64,000 nucleotides of DNA from Flectonema sp. DT1601. Its lineage: Eukaryota > Euglenozoa > Diplonemea > Diplonemida > Diplonemidae. The stretch covers positions 271,501 to 335,500 of the forward strand of contig OZ025785.1 in NCBI GenBank assembly GCA_964019425.1, read 5' to 3'. Within the stretch, counting starts at the first letter, position 1. Every line of letters begins with the position of its first letter. The position numbers and the translations under genes were made by a program. The notes below the pieces were generated by a model. That model did not search any database. It was not told the origin of the DNA and saw only the letters and a list, made by a program, of their open reading frames with translations. This document shows, piece by piece, positions 1 to 9,832 of this stretch.

Positions 1-360
1 TGGAAGGAATAGAGGAAAAAAAAAGAAAAGGTTGATCAATTGGATCTGATCGTCGAGAAGAAGAAATTATTTTAAAGGTTGATCGGTATAGCCGATCGTC
101 GAGAAAAATAAACAGATATAAATACAATCAGTTTAAATTAAAAAAAGAAAAAAAGATTAACGATCAAGCTGAGCTGATCTTGTTTTTATTTAAAATTAGG
201 GGAGCGGGAGGGATGGAAGGAATAAAGGAAAAAAAAAAAAAAAAAAGGTCGATCAATTGGATCTGATCGTCGAGAAGAAGAAAACAATTATTTATAAAAA
301 AAAAATGGTCGGTATAGCCGATCGTTGAGAAAAGAACAGATATAAATACAATCGGTTTTG
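1..360 (-). repeat. 212-bp GATC-hairpin satellite, left block
   Basis: About 1.7 copies of a unit that recurs every 212-218 bp. Each unit holds an imperfect dyad (GATCAAGCTGAGCTGATC), a GATCGG-TATAG-CCGATC hairpin, the words ATCAATTGGATCTGATCGTC and ACAATCAGTTTA, a purine-rich AGGGGAGCGGGAGGGATGG stretch and A runs. It is the mirror of 5603-5962. The window edge cuts the block, so its true left end is unknown. Confidence 0.85.
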
Positions 361-852
361 GTGATCGACGAGTGGAGCGATCACTTGACAAGAAGGAAAA
401 AGAAAGGACCGATTAATTGGGGCTTTGATTGTATTCCCAAGGCATGTTTTTTTTTTTTTTTTTTTTATTATTCATTTACATTATTATTTTTTTTTTTTTT
501 TTTTAAATTAATAATCACATTTTGTTCAAAAATATTTCATATTAGAGTAAAAGAAAAAGAAAAAAAGAAATAAGAGAAAAAAAAAAAAAAAAAAAACCAT
601 TGCTGGCCCCCTCACCACTCATAGAGGATGAGGAGGCCAGTAAGGCGTCACTCAAATCTATGCCAAGCCTTGGGAACTTGGATTGGGGTTTAGACCATTT
701 ATAATTAACAATTAACAATTAACCTGATTAACGTTATGATCTGACGGACATAAACATATCGATAAAATAATACAAACAAAAACGAACAATAAATAATAAA
801 TAAGCTAAAAAACTAACTAAACAAAGTGATGTGAAAGTAAGGAAAAAGAGAA
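361..852 (-). other. 3' flank of coiled-coil gene copy 1
   Basis: Non-coding. It holds long T and A runs, a TTCCCAAGGC / GCCTTGGGAA inverted pair about 220 bp apart, and a hairpin at 603-640 (mirror of 5323-5360) next to an A run, which is a T run on the gene's strand. No gene seen. Confidence 0.6.
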
Positions 853-2055
853 TTACAAGGGGGTGGAGTCACCGTGAACGTCATCAGCAGAACATCTCCT
901 TCGATTGTAACGATATCTTGATGGAGGGGTTCGTTTTTTCAGAGTTGAACGCTCAGACTTTCTCGGCGGAGTTTCATTTTCCTCATGTTCTTCTGTGTCT
1001 GGCGGACTCAAACCTTCTGCCCATGAAGCTAATTGGAACTTCAGGGCCGCAATTTGAGACCGTGCCAAGGCGAGTTGAGCATTTAAATCGCTCGCCAGTC
1101 CCGTTAACATCATGGATTGCTCAAGCTGCTCTGCGTGAGTTGTACACCGTTGGTGATTCAGCTCCGAGAGGCGAAGTTGGGCATCCAGAAGTTGTTCTGA
1201 GAGCTCTGCCGCTTTCTCGTTTGTTTCGAGAGAGTCATCTACTGCTCGACAGTAGTTCTCGAGTAAGTCAATCCTACCCTCGGACCATTGTCTCGCAATA
1301 GGTGTATTCTCTTTAACGGAGATAACGTGACTCTCTTGTCGTAAAATCTTGGTCGGCGTGCGGTCGAGAGCTTCACTCTGCGGCATTGTCGGAGGAATTG
1401 AGGCTAGAGGACAAAGAGGGGTGATATAATTAAGGGTAGGGATAAGGGGTTTAATAAGAGGAGTAAAAAGACTACTCGTAGTTGTAAAGAGCGAGAGGTA
1501 GTTCTTTGCTATCTTCATCATAGCAACAGATTCATACAGAACGGGGGTTCGGGGGGAAACTTGTTGACTAAAGTGGGTCATACGGGGACGCGCGGCACGC
1601 AAACTCTCGACCTCCTGTTGAGTATAGAAAAGTCTTATTTTACTTTCTCTTTCCTCATTACATTTGGTCTCCAATTCGTTCGACAGAAGAACAAACCTTT
1701 GATGGTAATTAAAGAGCGCCATTTCCGATAGGTCTGCTCTCTGAGTCAGATTTGCGAGCTCACGTTTCCTGTAATCTTCCACTAAGTCATATTGTCGAAC
1801 TAGTGCAGAAAGAGAAGTCTTCGATTCATCGCGTTCTGCTGTTAACCGTTGAATTACTCCTTCCAGAAGTTCATATTCTTTTCTATCTTTTTCAATAATT
1901 AAAACAGGGGGCGCAGGAGGAAGTGAGGATGGATCTTGGTTGGTAGCTTTGATCTCAACAGGTAATCCATTTAGTAACTGCTTGTCTTTCTCGAGGGAGG
2001 CTGACATCGCATTAAAGTAAAATAAAAATAGAACATAAAAAATTCGTTCTTTCAT
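853..2055 (-). CDS. Unrecognised coiled-coil protein, copy 1
   Basis: I do not recognise this protein. From an ATG at 2053-2055 it runs 400 residues. The first 26 (MKERIFYVLFLFYFNAMSAS...) look like a signal peptide, with a charged start, a hydrophobic core and a small-residue end. From KDKQLLNG on it is identical to copy 2. The body is acidic and helical, with heptad-like Leu spacing at roughly 60-180 and 270-370, a Pro/Leu-rich middle and a basic, Arg-rich tail (KSERSTLKKRTPPSRYRYNRRR). The frame opens further upstream to 2127, but that stretch is 1.36-kb satellite, so I prefer the start at 2055. The 63 bp coding the hydrophobic start lie just outside the inverted repeat. It could be a host gene family or the ORF1/gag-like frame of an unknown element; three copies in 33 kb, always beside the same satellites, favour the second. 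Confidence 0.5.
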   Translation of the reverse strand: MKERIFYVLFLFYFNAMSASLEKDKQLLNGLPVEIKATNQDPSSLPPAPPVLIIEKDRKEYELLEGVIQRLTAERDESKTSLSALVRQYDLVEDYRKRELANLTQRADLSEMALFNYHQRFVLLSNELETKCNEERESKIRLFYTQQEVESLRAARPRMTHFSQQVSPRTPVLYESVAMMKIAKNYLSLFTTTSSLFTPLIKPLIPTLNYITPLCPLASIPPTMPQSEALDRTPTKILRQESHVISVKENTPIARQWSEGRIDLLENYCRAVDDSLETNEKAAELSEQLLDAQLRLSELNHQRCTTHAEQLEQSMMLTGLASDLNAQLALARSQIAALKFQLASWAEGLSPPDTEEHEENETPPRKSERSTLKKRTPPSRYRYNRRRCSADDVHGDSTPL

Positions 2056-3770
2056 TTGAGTTGAATTTCCAGGTGAGATTTGGACTGTTAGCTTTTGGCT
2101 AAGGCCCTCCCTGAAGAGCAAGAACAAAAAAAACTACTCACACCTGAAGAAAACATACACAAAGAACACACTGTAAGCTGTGTGTGTATTTTGTGTTTGT
2201 CACAACAGGAGAGAAAAGAAAGAATGTCAAGGTTGGTCACCTTGCCTATCAACGCACAACATTGGTGGTCTCTACTAGACCCTGAGTGATCCCACTGGAT
2301 CTCTCATCGTTCATAGTACCCTATGTGAAGTTATAAAATCAAAGGTAAACTATGAACTACAAATGACTTAGCCTGTTATTATAATGCCACAGGCAGGCCC
2401 TGCATTCAGCAACTATCCAGCAGTGCTTGGATGTCCTGATCTTCTTCTAAAAAAAAGAAAGAAAAACAAAACTGTAGCTGGGATCACTCAGGATCAACAG
2501 ACTACCAATGCTACCTGTTGTACTTGCTCACTATGGGGGGTGATGCCAAACACCCAGAAGTACTAAACTACTTTCCTTCTTGCTGCCCAGGAGTTTCTGA
2601 CCAGAACTAATAGAAAATAAAAAGTAGATGGGAAACAATAAAAAGTAAAATGGATATAACTGAAGTTAAACAAGACAAATGAAGTAACAGACCAGAACAG
2701 AAAGAGAATTGTAATAGAAGATTACAAATAAAAAAATGCAAGTATCAACACATAATCTAGATACACCAGCAGCTAACAAACAACATAAAATTGAAGATCA
2801 GTTGCCAGAGTATTTCAACCATGGTAGAATACTCGCCCCTCTGGCAGGGATTATCCCAGACTTGTCCTTTAATTTAGTTGGACACCATGGCTTACAACCC
2901 TTCCAGAGGGAAGCACCATTATGACTTCTATTTTTTTTTCTTCAAGAAAATCATATGGTGGGAACAAAGAAAAATGCTAAGAGGAACCCCCTATTAACAC
3001 CTAAGACATCTAAACTGCAGCCCAGCCTATACCCAATGCACTAATAGGTCATTCCCTCACACTCAGATCAAAAAATCAAAGTTCAGAGTGCATCTTAGCG
3101 TGAATGAGAGAATTTCCTCCCGCTTATTTTGAACAAAAGGGATAGGAGAAGGGATAGAAAACGAACATAAAAATAAAATTCTAAGTGAGAAACACTTAGC
3201 AGAAACACTTAGCAGCTTTTAAGGAGCTGAAAAGCCAAAAAAAAAAGTGAGAAACACTTAGTAGAAACAATTTGTAGCTAATTAAGCTGAAAATAAAAAA
3301 ATAAAAAATTTCTAAGTGAGAAATACTTAGCAACTTTTAGAACAAATATTTCAGTAAATAACCTGTAATGATTAAACCCTTACAAGTTTGATGCCAAAAC
3401 TGACAAGGACTGAGTTGAATTTCCAGGTGAGATTTGGACTGTTAGCTTTTGGCTAAGGCCCTCCCTGAAGAGCAAGAACAAAAAAAACTACTCACACCTG
3501 AAGAAAACATACACAAAGAACACACTGTAAGCTGTGTGTGTATTTTGTGTTTGTCACAACAGGAGAGAAAAGAAAGAATGTCAAGGTTGGTCACCTTGCC
3601 TATCAACGCACAACATTGGTGGTCTCTACTAGACCCTGAGTGATCCCACTGGATCTCTCATCGTTCATAGTACCCTATGTGAAGTTATAAAATCAAAGGT
3701 AAACTATGAACTACAAATGACTTAGCCTGTTATTATAATGCCACAGGCAGGCCCTGCATTCAGCAACTAT
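2056..3770. repeat. 1.36-kb satellite, block 1 (about 1.27 copies)
   Basis: The sequence starting GAGTTGAATTTCCAGG at 2058 recurs at 3412, a period of 1354 bp. The unit is the same family as 17957-21715. Landmarks are CTAAGTGAGAAACACTTAG hairpins near 3181-3345, a CAAGGT/ACCTTG hairpin, and a weakened CCTGTAATG/CATTACAGG stem near 3361. Short frames of 60-64 residues recur in each copy but look like by-products of the repeat. The block ends abruptly at 3770. Confidence 0.85.
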
Positions 3771-3925
3771 CCTCTAATTCGTTTTCTAAAATCTGGCATT
3801 TCAAGGAAAGTTTCAGCCTTAATTTTCCTTCTTTTTTTTTGTACAAGGGGGTTTGAGAACCCATGTCAGATTGAGTTCTTATCACTATAGCGAAATCAGC
3901 AGGAAGTGTTTGCGATCCCGTTGAC
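3771..3925 (+). other. Single-copy spacer before coiled-coil gene copy 2
   Basis: About 155 bp not seen elsewhere in the window. The frame of the gene is open back to a TGA near 3878 without another ATG. A T run followed by GTACAAG could be part of an upstream intron, but nothing decides this. Confidence 0.4.
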
Positions 3926-5110
3926 ATGAGTTCAGGTGGGGGAGTCTGGAAAGAGATGGAAGAAATAGAAGAGAAAGACAAGCAGTTACTAAATGGATTA
4001 CCTGTTGAGATCAAAGCTACCAACCAAGATCCATCCTCACTTCCTCCTGCGCCCCCTGTTTTAATTATTGAAAAAGATAGAAAAGAATATGAACTTCTGG
4101 AAGGAGTAATTCAACGGTTAACAGCAGAACGCGATGAATCGAAGACTTCTCTTTCTGCACTAGTTCGACAATATGACTTAGTGGAAGATTACAGGAAACG
4201 TGAGCTCGCAAATCTGACTCAGAGAGCAGACCTATCGGAAATGGCGCTCTTTAATTACCATCAAAGGTTTGTTCTTCTGTCGAACGAATTGGAGACCAAA
4301 TGTAATGAGGAAAGAGAAAGTAAAATAAGACTTTTCTATACTCAACAGGAGGTCGAGAGTTTGCGTGCCGCGCGTCCCCGTATGACCCACTTTAGTCAAC
4401 AAGTTTCCCCCCGAACCCCCGTTCTGTATGAATCTGTTGCTATGATGAAGATAGCAAAGAACTACCTCTCGCTCTTTACAACTACGAGTAGTCTTTTTAC
4501 TCCTCTTATTAAACCCCTTATCCCTACCCTTAATTATATCACCCCTCTTTGTCCTCTAGCCTCAATTCCTCCGACAATGCCGCAGAGTGAAGCTCTCGAC
4601 CGCACGCCGACCAAGATTTTACGACAAGAGAGTCACGTTATCTCCGTTAAAGAGAATACACCTATTGCGAGACAATGGTCCGAGGGTAGGATTGACTTAC
4701 TCGAGAACTACTGTCGAGCAGTAGATGACTCTCTCGAAACAAACGAGAAAGCGGCAGAGCTCTCAGAACAACTTCTGGATGCCCAACTTCGCCTCTCGGA
4801 GCTGAATCACCAACGGTGTACAACTCACGCAGAGCAGCTTGAGCAATCCATGATGTTAACGGGACTGGCGAGCGATTTAAATGCTCAACTCGCCTTGGCA
4901 CGGTCTCAAATTGCGGCCCTGAAGTTCCAATTAGCTTCATGGGCAGAAGGTTTGAGTCCGCCAGACACAGAAGAACATGAGGAAAATGAAACTCCGCCGA
5001 GAAAGTCTGAGCGTTCAACTCTGAAAAAACGAACCCCTCCATCAAGATATCGTTACAATCGAAGGAGATGTTCTGCTGATGACGTTCACGGTGACTCCAC
5101 CCCCTTGTAA
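3926..5110 (+). CDS. Unrecognised coiled-coil protein, copy 2
   Basis: A 394-residue open frame. It begins MSSGGGVWKEMEEIEE and then joins the same sequence as copy 1 at EKDKQLLNG. The start ATG at 3926 is the first after an in-frame stop. The body has heptad-like leucines and many Glu, Gln and Arg residues, with a basic tail. No known domain, zinc knuckle or membrane span is visible after the N-terminus. Unlike copy 1, its N-terminus is soluble-looking and acidic. The inverted repeat breaks exactly where the two N-termini diverge (3971). It is followed by a hairpin and T run and then by the 212-bp satellite. Function unknown. Confidence 0.55.
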   Translation: MSSGGGVWKEMEEIEEKDKQLLNGLPVEIKATNQDPSSLPPAPPVLIIEKDRKEYELLEGVIQRLTAERDESKTSLSALVRQYDLVEDYRKRELANLTQRADLSEMALFNYHQRFVLLSNELETKCNEERESKIRLFYTQQEVESLRAARPRMTHFSQQVSPRTPVLYESVAMMKIAKNYLSLFTTTSSLFTPLIKPLIPTLNYITPLCPLASIPPTMPQSEALDRTPTKILRQESHVISVKENTPIARQWSEGRIDLLENYCRAVDDSLETNEKAAELSEQLLDAQLRLSELNHQRCTTHAEQLEQSMMLTGLASDLNAQLALARSQIAALKFQLASWAEGLSPPDTEEHEENETPPRKSERSTLKKRTPPSRYRYNRRRCSADDVHGDSTPL

Positions 5111-5589
5111 TTCTCTTTTTCCTTACTTTCACATCACTTTGTTTAGTTAGTTTTTTAGCTTATTTATTATTTATTGTTCGTTTTTGTTTGTATTATTTTA
5201 TCGATATGTTTATGTCCGTCAGATCATAACGTTAATCAGGTTAATTGTTAATTGTTAATTATAAATGGTCTAAACCCCAATCCAAGTTCCCAAGGCTTGG
5301 CATAGATTTGAGTGACGCCTTACTGGCCTCCTCATCCTCTATGAGTGGTGAGGGGGCCAGCAATGGTTTTTTTTTTTTTTTTTTTTCTCTTATTTCTTTT
5401 TTTCTTTTTCTTTTACTCTAATATGAAATATTTTTGAACAAAATGTGATTATTAATTTAAAAAAAAAAAAAAAAAATAATAATGTAAATGAATAATAAAA
5501 AAAAAAAAAAAAAAAACATGCCTTGGGAATACAATCAAAGCCCCAATTAATCGGTCCTTTCTTTTTCCTTCTTGTCAAGTGATCGCTCC
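5111..5589 (+). other. 3' flank of coiled-coil gene copy 2
   Basis: AT-rich non-coding DNA with A and T runs of about 20. It holds TTAATTGTTAATTGTTAATT and the inverted pair TTCCCAAGGC (5287) / GCCTTGGGAA (5520), which could form the base of a long stem. No gene seen. Confidence 0.55.
5323..5360 (+). promoter_or_regulatory. 12-bp hairpin followed by a T run
   Basis: CTGGCCTCCTCA pairs with TGAGGGGGCCAG (one G-T wobble) around a 14-nt loop. A run of about 20 T follows at 5367. This resembles an RNA 3'-end or processing hairpin, but no role is proven. It is conserved in all three gene copies (603-640, 5323-5360, and near 31845-31882). Confidence 0.45.
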
Positions 5590-6235
5590 ACTCGTCGATC
5601 ACCAAAACCGATTGTATTTATATCTGTTCTTTTCTCAACGATCGGCTATACCGACCATTTTTTTTTTATAAATAATTGTTTTCTTCTTCTCGACGATCAG
5701 ATCCAATTGATCGACCTTTTTTTTTTTTTTTTTTCCTTTATTCCTTCCATCCCTCCCGCTCCCCTAATTTTAAATAAAAACAAGATCAGCTCAGCTTGAT
5801 CGTTAATCTTTTTTTCTTTTTTTAATTTAAACTGATTGTATTTATATCTGTTTATTTTTCTCGACGATCGGCTATACCGATCAACCTTTAAAATAATTTC
5901 TTCTTCTCGACGATCAGATCCAATTGATCAACCTTTTCTTTTTTTTTCCTCTATTCCTTCCATCCCTCCCGCTCCCCTATTTGTAATAAAAACAAGATCA
6001 GCTCAGCTTGATCGTTAATCTTTTTTTCTTTTTTTAATTTAAACTGATTGTATTTATATCTGTTTATTTTTCTCAACGATCGGCTATACCGATCAACCTT
6101 TAAAAAAATTTCCTCTTCTCGACGATCAGATCCAATTGATCAACCTTTTCTTTTTTTTTTCCTCTATTCCTTCCATCCCTCCCGCTCCCCTATTTGTAAT
6201 AAAAACAAGATCAGCTCAGCTTGATCGTTAAATTT
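5590..6235 (+). repeat. 212-bp GATC-hairpin satellite, three copies
   Basis: CAAGATCAGCTCAGCTTGATCG starts at 5781, 5993 and 6206, giving periods of 212 and 213 bp. Each unit has the GATCGG-CTATA-CCGATC type stem, T runs and the TCCCTCCCGCTCCCC pyrimidine tract. The word AAACTGATTGTATTT is shared with the hairpin satellite that follows. Confidence 0.85.
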
Positions 6236-6879
6236 TTTTTTCTTTCTTTTTTGTTGGTCCTAGTCAAGACCTTAAACTGACTAACCGGTCTTAATTTTAA
6301 ATAAGTGTTAACCTAGTTTCTCTTTTCCTTTTCAATTTCCTTTTAATACTCTCTATCTGGTCTGTTATGTCATATTTCTCATTTAATTTTATCATCCATT
6401 TTACTTTTCACTGTTTCCCATCTACATTTTATTTTCAAATAGTTACGGTCTGTTAAAAAAAAAAAAAAAGTTTAAATAAGTTAAATTGAACATGTTAACT
6501 CAATTCCTCAATTCTTCCGTCATGGTCATGACATTCTTTTTCGTTTCTCTAATGCACAAGAGATACCATCACTCATGAGATACCAACGCACATACGAGAT
6601 ACCAGCACTCCAGAGATACCGACACGCTAGAGATACCAAGTCACTTGAGATACCTCCTTGTAAATTAATTCCCGGTATTTCAAATTTGAATTGATAGTGT
6701 CAACTCTGCTTGCTGCTCTTGTTAATGTGTTGTCTCCTGAAAGTGATCTTAACTCCTGTAAAAAGAAAAAAAAAAAGAAATCAAAAAAGAAGAATTTTCA
6801 AACGAAGTTATAACAACCCCTACCACCCATTATGATCAATTCCGCTTGTTTTTTTTTTTTTTTTTTAAAACAAAAAAAA
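6236..6879. other. Satellite-bordering flank, copy 1
   Basis: Non-coding flank that recurs at 12732-13245 and, inverted, at 30611-31150. It holds GGTCCTAGTCAAGACC and AACCGGT words, a GTCATGGTCATGAC dyad near 6520, six GAGATACC repeats (6560-6655) and A-rich tails. It always joins the hairpin satellite on one side. In copies 1 and 3 the 212-bp satellite lies on the other side. No gene. Confidence 0.7.
6560..6655 (+). repeat. GAGATACC short tandem repeat (17-bp period), copy 1
   Basis: Six GAGATACC octamers start 17 bp apart, with one 19-bp step, and the 9-nt gaps differ from one another. Near-identical copies lie at 12918-13013 and, inverted, at 30780-30875. Decayed traces (GGTATCTTAAG, GGTATCTCC) occur near 39115 and in the later 4675-bp units. 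Confidence 0.85.
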
Positions 6880-7940
6880 AAATAAAAAATTATAAAAGAT
6901 TAAACAATGTTATCATTGTATTTTTATCGATCGACTATGTCGATTACTTTCTATTTTCCGTCCTGGTCAAGACGCTAAACTGATTGTTTTTTTTTTTTTT
7001 TCAAAATTAATAAAAAAGAATATAAAAAAAAAAATAAAAAAAAGAATAAACAATGTTATCATTGTTTTTTTATCGTTCGACTTTGTCGACTAATTTCTAT
7101 TCTCCGTTTTTTTCTTAAAAAATAAATAAAAAGAATTTAAAAAAAAAAAAAAAAAAAAAAGAATAAACAATGTTATCATTGTTTTTTTATCGATCGACTA
7201 TGTCGATTACTTTCTATTTTCCGTTTTTTTCTTTAAAAATAAATAAAAAGAATAAAAAAAAAAAAAAAAGGAATAAACAATGTTATCATTGTTTTTATTT
7301 TATCGATCGACTATGTCGATTACTTTCTATTTTCCGTCCTGGTCAAGACGCTAAACTGATTGTTTTTTCTTTAAAAAATAAAAAGAAGGATTTAAAAAAA
7401 AGAAGAAAAAAAAAAAAAAGAATAAACAATGTTATCATTGTTTTTTTATCGATCGACTATGTCGATCACTTTCTATTTTTCGTCCTGGTCAAGACGCTAA
7501 ACTGATTGTTTTTTCTTTAAAAATAATAAAAAGGATTTAAAAAAAAAAAAAAAAAAAAAAAGAATAAACAATGTTATCATTGTTTTTTTATCGATCGACT
7601 ATGTCGATCACTTTCTATTTTCCGTCCTGGTCAAGACGCAAAACTGATTGTTTTTTTTTCAAAATTAATAAAAAAGAATACAAAAAAAAAATAAAAAAAA
7701 AAAGAATAAACAATGTTATCATTGTTTTTTTTTTTATCGTTCGACGTTGTTGACTAATTTCTATTTTCCGTTTTTTTTTTTTCTTTTTAAAAAATAAATA
7801 AAAAGATTTAAAAAAAAAAAAAAAAAGAATAAACAATGTTATCATTGTTTTTTTTATCGATCGACTATGTCGATTACTTTCTATTTTCCGTCCTGGTCAA
7901 GACGCTAAACTGATTGTTTTTTCTTTAAAAAAAAAAAAAG

Positions 7941-7977
<37 letters not shown>

Positions 7978-8752
7978 ATAAACAATGTTATCATTGTTTT
8001 TTTTTTATCGATCGACTATGTCGATCACTTTCTATTTTCCGTCCTGGTCAAGACGCTAAACTGATTGTTTTTTTTTTCAAAATTAATAAAAAAGAATATA
8101 AAAAAAAAAATAAAAAAAAAAGAATAAACAATGTTATCATTGTTTTTTTTTTTATCGTTCGACTTTGTTGACTAATTTCTATTTTCCGTTTTTTTTTCTT
8201 TTTAAAATAAAAAGAATTTAAAAAAAAAAAAAAAAAAGAGTAAACAATGTTATCATTGTTTTTTTTATCGATCGACTATGTCGATTACTTTCTATTTTCC
8301 GTCCTGGTCAAGACGCTAAACTGATTGTTTTTTTTTCAAAATTAATAAAAAAGAATATAAAAAAAAACAAAAAAAAAAAGAATAAACAATGTTATCATTG
8401 TTTTTTTTTATCGTTCGACTTTGTCGACTAATTTTTATTTTCCGTTTTTTTTCTTTAAAAATAAATAAAAAGAATTTAAAAAAAAAAAAAAAAAAAGAAT
8501 AAACAATGTTATCATTGTTTTTTTATCGATCGACTATGTCGATCACTTTCTATTTTCCGTCCTGGTCAAGACGCTAAACTGATTGTTTTTTCTTTAAAAT
8601 AATAAAAAGGATTAAAAAAAAAAAAAAAAAAAAAAAAGAATAAACAATGTTATCATTGTTTTTTATCGATCGACTATGTCGATCACTTTCTATTTTCCGT
8701 CCTGGTCAAGACGCTAAACTGATTGTTTTTTCTTTAAAAAATAATTAAAAGG

Positions 8753-8783
<31 letters not shown>

Positions 8784-9175
8784 ATAAACAATGTTATCAT
8801 TGTTTTTTTATCGATCGACTATGTCGATCACTTTCAATTTTCCGTCCTGGTCAGGACGCTAAACTGATTGTTTTTTCTTTAAAAATAAATAAAAAGAATA
8901 AAAAAAAAGAAAAAAAAAAGGAATAAACAATGTTATCATTGTTTTTTTTTTATCGATCGACTATGTCGATTACTTTCTATTTTCCGTCCTGGTCAGGACG
9001 CTAAACTGATTGTTTTTTCTTTAAAAATAAATAAAAAGAATAAAAAAAAAAGAAAAAAAAAAGGAATAAACAATGTTATCATTGTTTTTTATCGATCGAC
9101 TATGTCGATCACTTTCTATTTTCCGTCCTGGTCAAGACGCTAAACTGATTGTTTTTTCTTTAAAATAATTAAAAG

Positions 9176-9210
<35 letters not shown>

Positions 9211-9462
9211 TAAACAATGTTATCATTGTCTTTTTTCTATCGATCGACTATGTGGATCACTTTCAATTTTCCGTCCTGGTCAGGACGCTAAACTGATTGT
9301 TTTTTCTTTAAAAATAAATAAAAAGAATAAAAAAAAAAAAAAAAAAAAGGAATAAACAATGTTATCATTGTTTTTTTTCTATCGATCGACTATGTCGATT
9401 AATTTCTATTTTCCGTCCTGATCGAGACGCTAAACTGATTGTTTCCTTTTTTTAAATAATAA

Positions 9463-9475
<13 letters not shown>
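6880..9475 (+). repeat. Hairpin satellite, array 1 (about 19 units)
   Basis: Tandem units of about 115-150 bp, varying mainly in A and T run length. Each has an AACAATG-TTAT-CATTGTT stem, then ATCGAC-TAT-GTCGAT, then CGTC-CTGGTCAA-GACG and CTAAACTGATTG, a T run and a long A run. A second subtype has TTCGAC-TTT-GTCGA and lacks the GACG stem. The last unit differs (GATCGAGACG, GATTGTTTCC) and abuts the LINE 3' end. Confidence 0.92.
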
Positions 9476-9493
<18 letters not shown>

Positions 9494-9500
<7 letters not shown>

Positions 9501-9832
9501 ATCTCCCTGCTATCCTCATATCCCCACAATAATATTATACCTTTTCATTTTCTCTTTCCTTTTCTGGTCTTTTTTTTTTCTTTTTTTCCTTTTTCATACA
9601 ACGTTTTTTATTTATATTTTATTTTTTTTTTTTTTTTTCATGTTTGATTATTTCCTCTTCATATTTTTTTTCTATTCTTTCTTTTTTTTTTTTTTTTTTT
9701 TTTTCTCTACCTCTCTCTTAATTCTGTTCGTTTCTTTGAAACGAAAATTCATTTGAATATTATTCCTTGGTCAGCAACCATCATTGTCGCCCTTTGGGCC
9801 TGTTAAAAAAAAAAAAAAAATAAAAAGAAAGT
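9494..9832 (-). other. 3' untranslated region of the RLE-type LINE
   Basis: On the minus strand this follows the LINE stop codon. It is rich in A/G tracts and ends GGAGATGCTC before a T run and the satellite. The same 3' end with the same satellite junction recurs at 17563-17956 and 22271-22415. Confidence 0.75.

Larger units (their letters stand above)
1..1992. repeat. Inverted repeat, left arm
   Basis: Position p pairs with position 5963-p on the other strand all the way from 1 to 1992. The sum stays constant across several A and T runs of about 20 bases, so the arms have no length difference even in homopolymers, and I saw no mismatch at the places checked. The arm holds the 212-bp satellite and copy 1 of the coiled-coil gene. 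It probably continues past the left window edge. Such perfection means very recent duplication, gene conversion, or an assembly fold-back artefact. Confidence 0.9.
3971..5962. repeat. Inverted repeat, right arm
   Basis: Reverse complement of 1-1992 (coordinate sum 5963), separated from it by a 1978-bp loop of 1.36-kb satellite and single-copy spacer. The 212-bp satellite continues past 5962 to 6235, so the true symmetry may run off the left window edge. Confidence 0.9.

Noticed and set aside
831-1301. 156-codon frame opposite the coiled-coil gene
   Set aside because: Antisense shadow of the gene; no domain, and it exists only because that strand is open.
2080-2125. Similarity of CTTTTGGCTAAG in the 1.36-kb unit to the start of U2 snRNA
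   Set aside because: Only about 12 bases match; the following U2 sequence and Sm site are absent.
2384-2566. 60-codon frame (MPQAGPAFSNYP...) in every 1.36-kb unit
   Set aside because: Short, no domain, and copied with the satellite. The end varies between units by single base changes.
6560-6655. CRISPR-like repeat-spacer pattern (GAGATACC with variable gaps)
   Set aside because: The repeat is only 8 bp and the gaps 9 bp, the context is a eukaryotic satellite, and there are no cas genes.
7170-7505. Lys/Phe-rich frames across the hairpin satellite
   Set aside because: They are readings of A and T runs and change with run length.
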